Assembly (NCBI GenBank): GCA_034429275.1
Contig: DAOUFU010000264.1
Coordinates: 1-23,012 of the forward strand
From: DAOUFU01 sp034429275
Lineage (GTDB): Bacteria; Chloroflexota; Anaerolineae; Aggregatilineales; Aggregatilineaceae
DNA length: 23,012 nt
Reading direction: 5' to 3'
Positions 13,812 through 21,130 of this stretch are shown one piece after another; within the stretch, counting starts at the first letter, position 1; each line of letters begins with the position of its first letter. Below the pieces are notes generated by a model. The model made no database searches and had not been told where the DNA came from. It saw only the letters and a program-made list of their open reading frames with translations. The translations under genes and the position numbers were made by a program.

Positions 13812-16138
13812 GTCGCCTGGTTCGCCGTCCTGCGCTCCGGTGGTTGATCATTCCGGCCTCGCTTGCGATCATCACCGCGCTCTACCTGGGGCACGCGATC
13901 TTTCCCGAACCCGATCACGTCTTCCCCGGTAAAGACCTGCAAGAATTCCATTACCCACTCTTGACCTTCGTAGTCTCTGCTGCGCGCAGCTACGGAGAAC
14001 TGCCGCTGTGGAATCCACATCAATTTCTGGGGTACAGTGTGGTGGGTAACCCCCAAAACAATGTGCTGTATCCGCCCAACTGGACCTTACTGCTCCTGAG
14101 TGCCGGGGCTGTACCAAGAGGAATCACTCTCCTCATAGTGCTGCATGTCTTCTGGGCAGCATTGGGCACGGTAGCCCTTGCGCGCAGTTTTGACGCGGAT
14201 CGTTGGGGAGCAGTCCTGGCCGGAGCGATCGTCGGGTTAGGCTGTCCGCTGGCAGCCCGAATATATGCCGGACACTATGCACTGCTGGCATCAATCGCCT
14301 GGACTCCCTGGATCATCGCCGGGTTCCAATGGGCGATACAGCGGCGCAAGCTCTGGTGGAGTGTGCCGGGCGGGGTAGCATTTGCCTTTGAGATCATGGC
14401 GGGTCATCCACAAATGATTTCCCTGTCACTGCTGGCGATGGCTGCCTTGTGGATCACCCACATGGTCGCAACTGCCACATGGCGAGCACGCCTGCTCGTC
14501 ACCCGGCAGGCGGTGGCGATCGGGATTGTCGGGCTGGTGCTCAGCGCGATCAGTTGGCTCCCGATGATCGACTATCTCCCTCATACCACGCGCAGTCACA
14601 CGGCTTCGTCCCTGGAATTCGCCAACGAAAACGCGCTTCAGGCGCGTGAGCTGATCACCTGGGTTGCACCGTTTTTGTTTGGTCAGCCGCTGGAAGATGC
14701 GCCCGGTTACTGGCAGGACTGGCGTCTCTACGAGGAAATCATCGCCTATGTGGGCATTCTGCCGCTGCTGCTGGCCGGTTATGCGGTGCGCCGCCGTACA
14801 TCACTGTTTTTTGCCCTGCTCATCGGCATTGGAATCATCTGGAGTCTCGGTGTCGAGGGCGCTCTCTATTGGGTTCAGTATCGTTGGCTGCCAATGACGC
14901 GGGGTTTCCGCGCGCCGGGGCGGGCTTTGTGGCTGACCGCGATGGGAATCGCAGGGCTGGCCGCGCTCGCGGTCACCGATCTCAGGCGTCAGACTTCAGA
15001 GGAAAGACGTCAGTCGCTCGCAAGCATTCTGCACCGTGTTATACCGGCGGGATTGGCCATATTGTGGCTCGGCGCGCTGATCCTGAGTGCAGCACAGATG
15101 GCGCTCCCGACCAACGATGAGGCAGCAGCGCGTGTCGGCCATTTTGCGGAACAACTGGCGCTGGCAGGGGTGTTTTGGGCGCTGGCAGGGACCATTATCT
15201 GGGTGTGGACGATCAGTGATGGCTCGCGCGCGGTGCAGTGGGCAATGGTCCTGACCCTGGCAGTCGTCATATTGGATGTGCTGCACGTGTCGTGGAAGCT
15301 GGTGGAAACAGGACCTGCGCCGGTTTCGCCTGCGTGGCAGGCAGCGCGTGCCGCCGTGCCACAGGGATCAGCAGGTGGCTTCAGCAGAATGATGCAGGCG
15401 GTTCCGCCGGTTGGTCCTGCCAATGGGGCGTCATGGATCGAATACGACAGCATCCAGGGATACGATCCCCTGAACCCCCTGGACTGGTTCAACCTGATGG
15501 GCGCTGCGGATTGGTCGAGCTACAACAGCCCGGTGAGCCGTTTGCTGGGCGTTCGGTTTATCCTCTCCGGCACCCCACTGGACGATCCGCAGCTCACACG
15601 GCTGGAATCACCCCCAGGCTCCGAAGGGTTCTACTTCTACGAGAACAGCGCTGCCCTTCCCCGTGCTTACCTCGTGGAACGTTATGAATATGAAGCCGAC
15701 CAGAGCCTCACCTTGCAGCGCATCGCCATGGGGCACCTGGATGGGGGAAATCTCGCGCTGCTGGCGGAAGATCCCGCGTGTCCGATTGCAGGCGATCTCG
15801 GCACAGTCACCATCAGCCGCTATACTCCCAACGAAGTCACGCTCGACCTGGATACGGCTGGCCCCGGACTGGTGGTGCTCAGCGATCAATATGATGACGA
15901 TTGGCGGGTCGAGGTCGATGGACGTCCGGCCCACTTGCTGCGGGCCAATTATGCCCTGCGAGCGGTGTGCTTCCCTGAAGGCGCAGAAACAATTCGCTTC
16001 ACCTTTCGGCCAAAAGCCTACAGGATCGGGCGAGCTGTGTCGCTGGCAGGTGTGATCGGTCTTTCTGCCGGGCTGCTTGTGATTGCTGCACGCCGTCTCC
16101 GGTCATCGTCCGGCAAACACAGTCTCCCGATGAACTGA
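13808..16138 (+). CDS. YfhO-like multispanning membrane protein
   Basis: The 776-residue product has a first hydrophobic segment at about 11-30 and roughly a dozen transmembrane segments up to about residue 485. A soluble extracytoplasmic domain (about 495-745) and a last transmembrane segment (about 745-763) follow. The early loop DLQEFHYPLL...GELPLWNPHQFLGYS, with NPQNNVLYPPNW, is characteristic of YfhO-type proteins of the GT-C superfamily; the acidic DLQEF resembles the catalytic Asp region. YfhO of Firmicutes takes part in lipoteichoic acid glycosylation. A role in transferring sugars from a lipid carrier is plausible here. Late residues include the family-typical VVLSDQYDDDWRVEVDG. It overlaps hutH by four bases and ends six bases before rsmI. 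Confidence 0.8.
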   Translation: MSRLVRRPALRWLIIPASLAIITALYLGHAIFPEPDHVFPGKDLQEFHYPLLTFVVSAARSYGELPLWNPHQFLGYSVVGNPQNNVLYPPNWTLLLLSAGAVPRGITLLIVLHVFWAALGTVALARSFDADRWGAVLAGAIVGLGCPLAARIYAGHYALLASIAWTPWIIAGFQWAIQRRKLWWSVPGGVAFAFEIMAGHPQMISLSLLAMAALWITHMVATATWRARLLVTRQAVAIGIVGLVLSAISWLPMIDYLPHTTRSHTASSLEFANENALQARELITWVAPFLFGQPLEDAPGYWQDWRLYEEIIAYVGILPLLLAGYAVRRRTSLFFALLIGIGIIWSLGVEGALYWVQYRWLPMTRGFRAPGRALWLTAMGIAGLAALAVTDLRRQTSEERRQSLASILHRVIPAGLAILWLGALILSAAQMALPTNDEAAARVGHFAEQLALAGVFWALAGTIIWVWTISDGSRAVQWAMVLTLAVVILDVLHVSWKLVETGPAPVSPAWQAARAAVPQGSAGGFSRMMQAVPPVGPANGASWIEYDSIQGYDPLNPLDWFNLMGAADWSSYNSPVSRLLGVRFILSGTPLDDPQLTRLESPPGSEGFYFYENSAALPRAYLVERYEYEADQSLTLQRIAMGHLDGGNLALLAEDPACPIAGDLGTVTISRYTPNEVTLDLDTAGPGLVVLSDQYDDDWRVEVDGRPAHLLRANYALRAVCFPEGAETIRFTFRPKAYRIGRAVSLAGVIGLSAGLLVIAARRLRSSSGKHSLPMN

Positions 16139-16144
16139 GGACTC

Positions 16145-16867
16145 ATGCTCTATCTTGTTGCTACCCCGATCGGCAACCTGGGCGATATCAGCCAACGCGC
16201 GCTGGATACGCTGCGCAGCGTGGACCTGATCGCCGCCGAAGATACACGCAAAACGGGCTTACTTCTCAAGCATTTCGACATCCACAAGCCGCAAATCGCT
16301 TTCTTCGAGCATAACGAGCGCCGGGCCGGACCGCGCATTCTTGAGGCACTGCGCGCGGGACAAACGGTTGCCCTGGTGACCAATGCGGGCACACCTGGCA
16401 TTTCCGATCCGGGCTTCACCCTGGTCCGCGACTGCATCGCCGCCGGGATCGAAGTCACCCTGATCCCTGGCCCCAGCGCTGTGATCATGGCCGTCGTACT
16501 TTCCGGCTTGCCGGCACACAGCTTCACTTTTCGCGGTTTCCCCCCGCGCAAGAGTGGGCCTCGCCGCCGCTTCCTGGCTGTGGACCAGCACTCGCCGCAC
16601 ACGCTCGTATTTTACGAAAGCCCCTACCGCCTGGTGAAATTCCTGCAAGACGCGCTCGCGGTCTATGGCGACCGCCAGGCCGCCATCACAAACGACCTGA
16701 CCAAAATGTTCGAGACGGTGCGACGTGGTACGCTCTCCGAATTGATCGCCCTGTTCGAGCATGAGGAACCGCGCGGCGAATACGCGGTGGTGATTGCGGG
16801 ATGCGGTGACGCGCCTGATCTGGGCGAACCGGATGATGGCGGCGATTTCGCCGGGGATGACGAGTGA
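16145..16867 (+). CDS. rsmI: 16S rRNA (cytidine(1402)-2'-O)-methyltransferase RsmI
   Basis: The 240-residue product matches RsmI, a SAM-dependent TP-methylase that 2'-O-methylates C1402 in helix 44 of 16S rRNA, close to the P-site codon. Signatures: LVATPIGNLGDIS (4-16), AEDTRKTGLLLKHF, HNERR, NAGTPGISDPG (80-90), IPGPSAVIMA, FYESPYR and the LTK-FET stretch near 185-191. It is shorter than E. coli RsmI (286): the chain ends soon after GEYAVVIAG, with an acidic tail in place of the small C-terminal helical domain. The usual SDAGTPG reads TNAGTPG. GAGG lies 4 bases before the ATG. Its TGA overlaps the tgt ATG by one base. Confidence 0.93.
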   Translation: MLYLVATPIGNLGDISQRALDTLRSVDLIAAEDTRKTGLLLKHFDIHKPQIAFFEHNERRAGPRILEALRAGQTVALVTNAGTPGISDPGFTLVRDCIAAGIEVTLIPGPSAVIMAVVLSGLPAHSFTFRGFPPRKSGPRRRFLAVDQHSPHTLVFYESPYRLVKFLQDALAVYGDRQAAITNDLTKMFETVRRGTLSELIALFEHEEPRGEYAVVIAGCGDAPDLGEPDDGGDFAGDDE

Positions 16868-17973
16868 TGTCCAGCGCTCTGCACAATCTCACCCTGCCAC
16901 ACGGTGCGCTGCGCCTGCCCGCCTTTCTGCCCGATGGCACGCGAGGAGTCGTGCGCGCCGTAGACGCCGCCGACCTGTTCGCGTGCGGAGTCGAGGCGGC
17001 GGTGATGAACACCTTCCACCTGATGCAAAACCCCGGCTCTTCCACCATCAAGGCGCTGGGGGGACTGCACCGGATGACTGGCTTCACCCGCCCGATTATG
17101 ACCGATTCAGGCGGGTTCCAGATTTACTCGCTGATTCGTCAGAATGCCAGGTTTGGACGGCTGACCGACAAAAGCGCGGTCTTCACCGATGAAAACGGGC
17201 GAAAGTTCAACCTCACCCCTGAAAAGAGCATCCAGCTTCAGATGAGTTACGGCGCGGATATTCTGGTTTGCCTGGACGACTGTACTCACCCGGATGACTC
17301 GCTAGCCGAGCAAGAGAAGTCGGTGCGCCGTACCATCGACTGGGCGCGGCGCTGCAAACGGGAATTCGAGCGGTTGGTAGAAGACAAGGGCCTGGAAGCC
17401 GATCAACGTCCCAGGTTGTTCGCCGTCATCCAGGGGGGCAGCAGCCCTGATCTGCGCCGCCAATGCGCCGATGCGCTGCTGGAAGTCGGTTTCGACGGCT
17501 TCGGCTATGGCGGCTGGCCGCTCGACAGCGAGAACAACCTGCTGGTCGATATGCTGGGCCTCGTCCGCGAGCTGGTCCCGCCCGCGCTGCCGGTACACGC
17601 GCTGGGGGTCGGCCATCCGCTGAATGTGGCCGCCTGCGCTGCATTGGGGTATCCCATGTTCGACAGCGCCATGCCCACCCGCGACGCGCGTAATGGACGA
17701 TTGTACGCCTTCACCACCGATGATCCGGCGGCCATCAACGGCGCGCGGGGTGACTGGTTCCGCTATGTGTACGCCGGGGACGACAAACACATCAAGGCGT
17801 CGGAACCCGTTTCGGCCAGGTGCGACTGCCACACCTGCCGGACCTATTCGCTCGGCTATCTGCGCCACCTGTTCAAAATCGGTGATGCGCTCTATCTGCG
17901 GCTGGCAACCATCCATAACCTGCGCTTCATGATGCAGCTTATGGCCGCCTTGCGCGGGGAGCGGTTCTCATGA
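16867..17973 (+). CDS. tgt: tRNA-guanine transglycosylase family protein (divergent Tgt)
   Basis: The 368-residue product is a TIM-barrel Tgt-family enzyme, which swaps G34 of tRNAs with GUN anticodons for preQ1 (queuosine route). Expected residues are present: Asp80 in TDSGGFQ, Asp137 in LDDCT, Gln189 in VIQGG, nucleophile Asp266 in FDSAMPTRDAR and the zinc site Cys319, Cys321, Cys324, His350. But the preQ1-pocket loop, normally GGLAVGE, reads GGWPLDS at 215-221, and PVGT near the N-terminus reads PDGT. So activity is likely but base specificity could differ from classic bacterial Tgt. The ATG overlaps the rsmI stop (TGATG) and its own stop overlaps the next gene (ATGA). No other queuosine gene is in the window. 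Confidence 0.85.
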   Translation: MSSALHNLTLPHGALRLPAFLPDGTRGVVRAVDAADLFACGVEAAVMNTFHLMQNPGSSTIKALGGLHRMTGFTRPIMTDSGGFQIYSLIRQNARFGRLTDKSAVFTDENGRKFNLTPEKSIQLQMSYGADILVCLDDCTHPDDSLAEQEKSVRRTIDWARRCKREFERLVEDKGLEADQRPRLFAVIQGGSSPDLRRQCADALLEVGFDGFGYGGWPLDSENNLLVDMLGLVRELVPPALPVHALGVGHPLNVAACAALGYPMFDSAMPTRDARNGRLYAFTTDDPAAINGARGDWFRYVYAGDDKHIKASEPVSARCDCHTCRTYSLGYLRHLFKIGDALYLRLATIHNLRFMMQLMAALRGERFS

Positions 17974-18788
17974 GCAGCGAATCGCCCCTGGACCGGCTGG
18001 TTGATGAGGTGCGCGCGAGTGCCAAATATCGCCGCGTGAGCCAGGATGTGATCCGGCGGCTAGGCGCGACGGAACTGGCCCACCACCCACGCCTCAAAGA
18101 TGCCGTCAAAGCCACCAAGAACAAGCTGCATCAGGTCGGCAGCGCCTACCTGGAAGCCGCCATGTCCTACGACACATGGCTGGATCGCCTCACTGCCGCC
18201 CGTGCCGTGTCGGAAGAAGCATTCCGCGCGGCCTGCCAGGATGTGATGCGTGCCCACGCCTCGACCCGCGAGCGGCTGCCGATCCTGGCGGAATTCTACG
18301 CGGCCCTGCTCGGCGATCTTGGTCCCATTCATACCCTGCTCGATGTAGCCTGCGGACTGAACGCGCTCGCCCTGCCCTGGATGCCGCTTGCACCCGGCGC
18401 GAGCTATATCGGGTGCGACATCTACGAAGACATGGTCGCTTTCGTGCGCGCGTTTTTGCCCCTGGCAGGCATGACGGGCGACGCCCTGACCTGTGACCTG
18501 GGCGCAGCGCTGCCCACACGCCCCGCGGATGTAGCCCTGGCGCTCAAAACCATCCCCTGCCTGGAACAAACCGACAAAGCTGCCGGGCTGCGGCTGATCG
18601 AAGGATTACCCGCCCACGTGGTGATCGTATCGTTCCCGGTACGCAGCCTGGGCGGTCGGCAGAAGGGCATGGCCGAACACTACGAAGCCCACCTGCGCGA
18701 TTTGCTCTCCGGGCGCGACTGGCCGGTGGAGCGTTTTGAATTTGCCTCCGAGCTTGCATTTCGTATCACCAAACAGCCCGCGCGTTAG
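17970..18788 (+). CDS. 16S rRNA (guanine(1405)-N7)-methyltransferase homologue, ArmA/Rmt/FmrO family (copy 1)
   Basis: The 272-residue product aligns along its whole length with RmtB-type enzymes, which make m7G1405 in 16S rRNA and so give high resistance to 4,6-disubstituted deoxystreptamine aminoglycosides. Matches are SAKYRRVSQDVIRR and the N-terminal helical domain (about 8-105), AHASTRERLPIL (95-106), SAM motif I LLDVACGLNALALP (123-136), acidic CDIYED (149-154), ALKTIPCLE (191-199) and the conserved SFPVRSLGGRQKGM at 221-234, nearly identical to SFPTRSLGGRGKGM of RmtB. All family landmarks seem present, so it is probably active on G1405. GGGAG precedes the ATG, which overlaps tgt. It lies among rRNA methylase genes with no mobile element, suggesting a native, not acquired, gene. 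Confidence 0.87.
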   Translation: MSSESPLDRLVDEVRASAKYRRVSQDVIRRLGATELAHHPRLKDAVKATKNKLHQVGSAYLEAAMSYDTWLDRLTAARAVSEEAFRAACQDVMRAHASTRERLPILAEFYAALLGDLGPIHTLLDVACGLNALALPWMPLAPGASYIGCDIYEDMVAFVRAFLPLAGMTGDALTCDLGAALPTRPADVALALKTIPCLEQTDKAAGLRLIEGLPAHVVIVSFPVRSLGGRQKGMAEHYEAHLRDLLSGRDWPVERFEFASELAFRITKQPAR

Positions 18789-18805
18789 CCCGATGGATTT
18801 CCACT

Positions 18806-19648
18806 ATGCCCGATTCACCTGACCTTGACGCACTGATTGCCCAGATCACCGACTCCAAAAAATACCGCGAGGTGGGCCTGTGTGATGACACCGTGCGCGA
18901 CATTCTGCTGACCGAGCTGGCGCGTCATCCCAAGACCAAAGACGCGGTCCAGGCGGCCAAACGCAAGCTGCACGAGGTCATGGCGCTTTACCTGGGCGAT
19001 CCCGATTATTCGGTAGCATTCGGACTGCTAGATGACGCGTTCGCTACCGGCGACGAGGCGCGCATCCGTGCCACCTGCCGCGACCTGCTGCGCACCCACG
19101 ATTCCACCCGCGAACGCCTGCCTTTGCTGGATACCTTTTTCGCCCAGGTGTTTGCAGTGACGGGTGTGCCTGCCGCCGTGCTCGACATCGCATCTGGCCT
19201 CAACCCGCTCGCCCTGCCCTGGATGAATCTGCCCCCTGGCGCGCGGTTCTTCGCGTACGAGATTCACCAACAGCGCGTGGACCTACTCAACCACTTTTTC
19301 GCGCTGGCCGGCCCGCGCTATGCCGTCACCGGGTTGGCGATCATGGGTGATATTCTGGTCAGCCCGCCAGCGGAATCCGGCGATGTAGCACTGCTGCTCA
19401 AAGAAACACATCGCATGGAAAAACGTCGGCGCGGCATTGTCTCCCCGATGCTCGATGCGCTTCAGGTGCGGTGGCTGGTGCTGTCGTCACCCACGCGCAG
19501 CCGCACCGGGCGTCACGCGCTGATTGAGACCAATCGCCAGCAGGTGCACGACTTGATCGCCGATCGGCCCTGGCGCATGGTTGCTGAGATTGAGTTTGAA
19601 AACGAGCTGGTCTACTGCATCGACAAAACACCGGGTGGTGTCCCATGA
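18806..19648 (+). CDS. ArmA/Rmt/FmrO-family 16S rRNA methyltransferase paralogue (copy 2, diverged)
   Basis: The 280-residue product is a tandem paralogue of the gene just upstream. It keeps the N-terminal domain (TDSKKYREVGLCDDTVRDI, ELARHPKTKDAV), THDSTRERLPLLDTF (97-111) and motif I VLDIASGLNPLALPWM (125-140), where the usual Cys is Ser. The acidic motif is YEIHQQ rather than CDIxxx. The family's SFPTRSLGGRxKGM is replaced by SSPTRSRTGRHALIE at 227-241, losing the SLGGRxKGM core. It ends ELVYCIDK, like ELIYLIKK of RmtB. Catalysis on another base, a helper role for copy 1, or loss of activity are all possible. The 17-base gap has no good ribosome site, so coupling to copy 1 is likely. Its stop overlaps rsmF (ATGA). 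Confidence 0.82.
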   Translation: MPDSPDLDALIAQITDSKKYREVGLCDDTVRDILLTELARHPKTKDAVQAAKRKLHEVMALYLGDPDYSVAFGLLDDAFATGDEARIRATCRDLLRTHDSTRERLPLLDTFFAQVFAVTGVPAAVLDIASGLNPLALPWMNLPPGARFFAYEIHQQRVDLLNHFFALAGPRYAVTGLAIMGDILVSPPAESGDVALLLKETHRMEKRRRGIVSPMLDALQVRWLVLSSPTRSRTGRHALIETNRQQVHDLIADRPWRMVAEIEFENELVYCIDKTPGGVP

Positions 19649-21126
19649 GCCAGGTTCCCTCTCACGACCTGCTCAACCGGTTGGAACGCTACCGCCCGTT
19701 GCTTGATCCTGCCGAGATCGAGCTGCTGTTGGCCGCCGCCGATCAACTGCCGCTGCCGGCTCTGCGCGTCAACACGCTCAAAATCGCCGAAGCCGAGGCG
19801 CGCACTGCCTGGCCAGGGCGATATGGCTGGCGAATCACGCCCGTACCCTTCTGCCCCGCCGGGTGGCAAGTCGAGGCACGCGAGCTGGGCCAGCGCCCAC
19901 ACCCGCTGGGCCAGACCATCGAGTATGACAACGGCCAGTACTACATTCAAGACGCCGCGTCAATGCTGCCTGTTGAGTTATTCAGCACCGACCAGGACCA
20001 GCCGTTGATCCTCGACCTGGCCGCCGCACCCGGTGGCAAAACCACTCACCTCGCCGCTCACTTTGGGGATCGCGGCGTGATCCTCGCCAACGACAGCAGC
20101 GCCAGCAGGCTTGCCGCCCTGCGCGCCAACCTGCAGAGTTGGGGCGTCTTTGGCGTGCTGGTGACTCACTTCCCCGGTGAGCGGATCGGGCAATGGCTGC
20201 CAGAGCAGTTCGACCGCGTGCTGTTGGACGCACCGTGCAGCGGCGACACTCTCCGCGTCTCGACGGGACGCAAAAAACGCACCGTTTCCGACAGTGAGCG
20301 CGCTAATCTTTGCCAGCGCCAGGAATCCCTTTTGGTCAGTGCGCTCCAGGCAGCGCGTGTTGGTGGCGAGATCGTGTATTCCACCTGCACGCTGGCTCCT
20401 GAAGAAGATGAGGGAGTAATCGACGCGCTGCTGCGCGCGTATCCCGGAGCAGTTGAGGTGGTTTCGGCGGACCATGTGCCGCTGGCGAGCACCGCGCCCG
20501 CACTGACTGCCGACGGCGCGCGCAAATTCCAACCCGGTCTGAACCGTGCTATTCGGTTGTGGCCGCATCGTTTCCGCACGTCGGGGTTTTTTGCGGCGCG
20601 GCTGCGCAAGCTCGCCCCAGTCTTCACACCACCTGGTTCGCTGCCCAACCGCCCCTGGGCATTCAACCCTCTCTCGCAGCGTGAGCAAGACGACCTGGCT
20701 GCTGGCTGGCGCGATGTATACGGCTTCGATCTGGGAACCACATTGGATGACCACTCCCTGACGCTCTGGCGGCGCGACAAATCGATCTTCGCGCTCCCTG
20801 AAATGCTGCGTGCACGCCTGGGACACGTGCCTCACATGGCCGCGGGACTGCTCATCGGCCAGGATGTGGGCGGCCAAATCATCCCGACGCACGAAGTGAT
20901 CACGCGCTTTGAGGCCCGGTTTGCCGGCGGACGACTGACTCTCCCTGCCGAAGTGATACCGGCCTGGATCGATGGGCGTGACTTGCGCGAACCCGGTTTA
21001 TTGGGGACGCCGCCCGGCAGTGTGTTCATCGCTCAAGACGAAGATGGGCGCTTCCTGGGGTTGGGCAGCGTCCAGCGTGACCGCGTCCGCAACTTGCGTC
21101 CACGTCGGTTAACTTATCAGGGGTAA
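19645..21126 (+). CDS. rsmF: 16S rRNA (cytosine(1407)-C5)-methyltransferase RsmF-like (NOL1/NOP2/Sun family)
   Basis: The 493-residue product is an RNA m5C methyltransferase. The catalytic core has ALRVNTLK (39-46), GQYYIQDAASMLP, SAM motif LDLAAAPGGKT (123-132), DAPCSG with Cys198 and STCTL with the nucleophile Cys248. The remaining about 170 residues include a C-terminal PUA-like module (LTLPAEVIPAWIDGRDLRE, GSVFIAQDEDGRFLGLGSV). Length and this C-terminus match RsmF/YebU (479 in E. coli), which methylates C1407 of 16S rRNA, rather than RsmB (which has an N-terminal NusB-like domain). It lies directly after two enzymes of the G1405 family, two bases from its own target, and four bases before rsmE. 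The C1407 target is inferred from family. Confidence 0.87.
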   Translation: MSQVPSHDLLNRLERYRPLLDPAEIELLLAAADQLPLPALRVNTLKIAEAEARTAWPGRYGWRITPVPFCPAGWQVEARELGQRPHPLGQTIEYDNGQYYIQDAASMLPVELFSTDQDQPLILDLAAAPGGKTTHLAAHFGDRGVILANDSSASRLAALRANLQSWGVFGVLVTHFPGERIGQWLPEQFDRVLLDAPCSGDTLRVSTGRKKRTVSDSERANLCQRQESLLVSALQAARVGGEIVYSTCTLAPEEDEGVIDALLRAYPGAVEVVSADHVPLASTAPALTADGARKFQPGLNRAIRLWPHRFRTSGFFAARLRKLAPVFTPPGSLPNRPWAFNPLSQREQDDLAAGWRDVYGFDLGTTLDDHSLTLWRRDKSIFALPEMLRARLGHVPHMAAGLLIGQDVGGQIIPTHEVITRFEARFAGGRLTLPAEVIPAWIDGRDLREPGLLGTPPGSVFIAQDEDGRFLGLGSVQRDRVRNLRPRRLTYQG

Positions 21127-21130
21127 GCTC

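Noticed and set aside
17970..19648. Rmt genes as a recently acquired resistance cassette
   Set aside because: No transposase, integrase, inverted repeats or composition shift flank them, and they overlap the adjacent tgt and rsmF genes in frame-coupled fashion.
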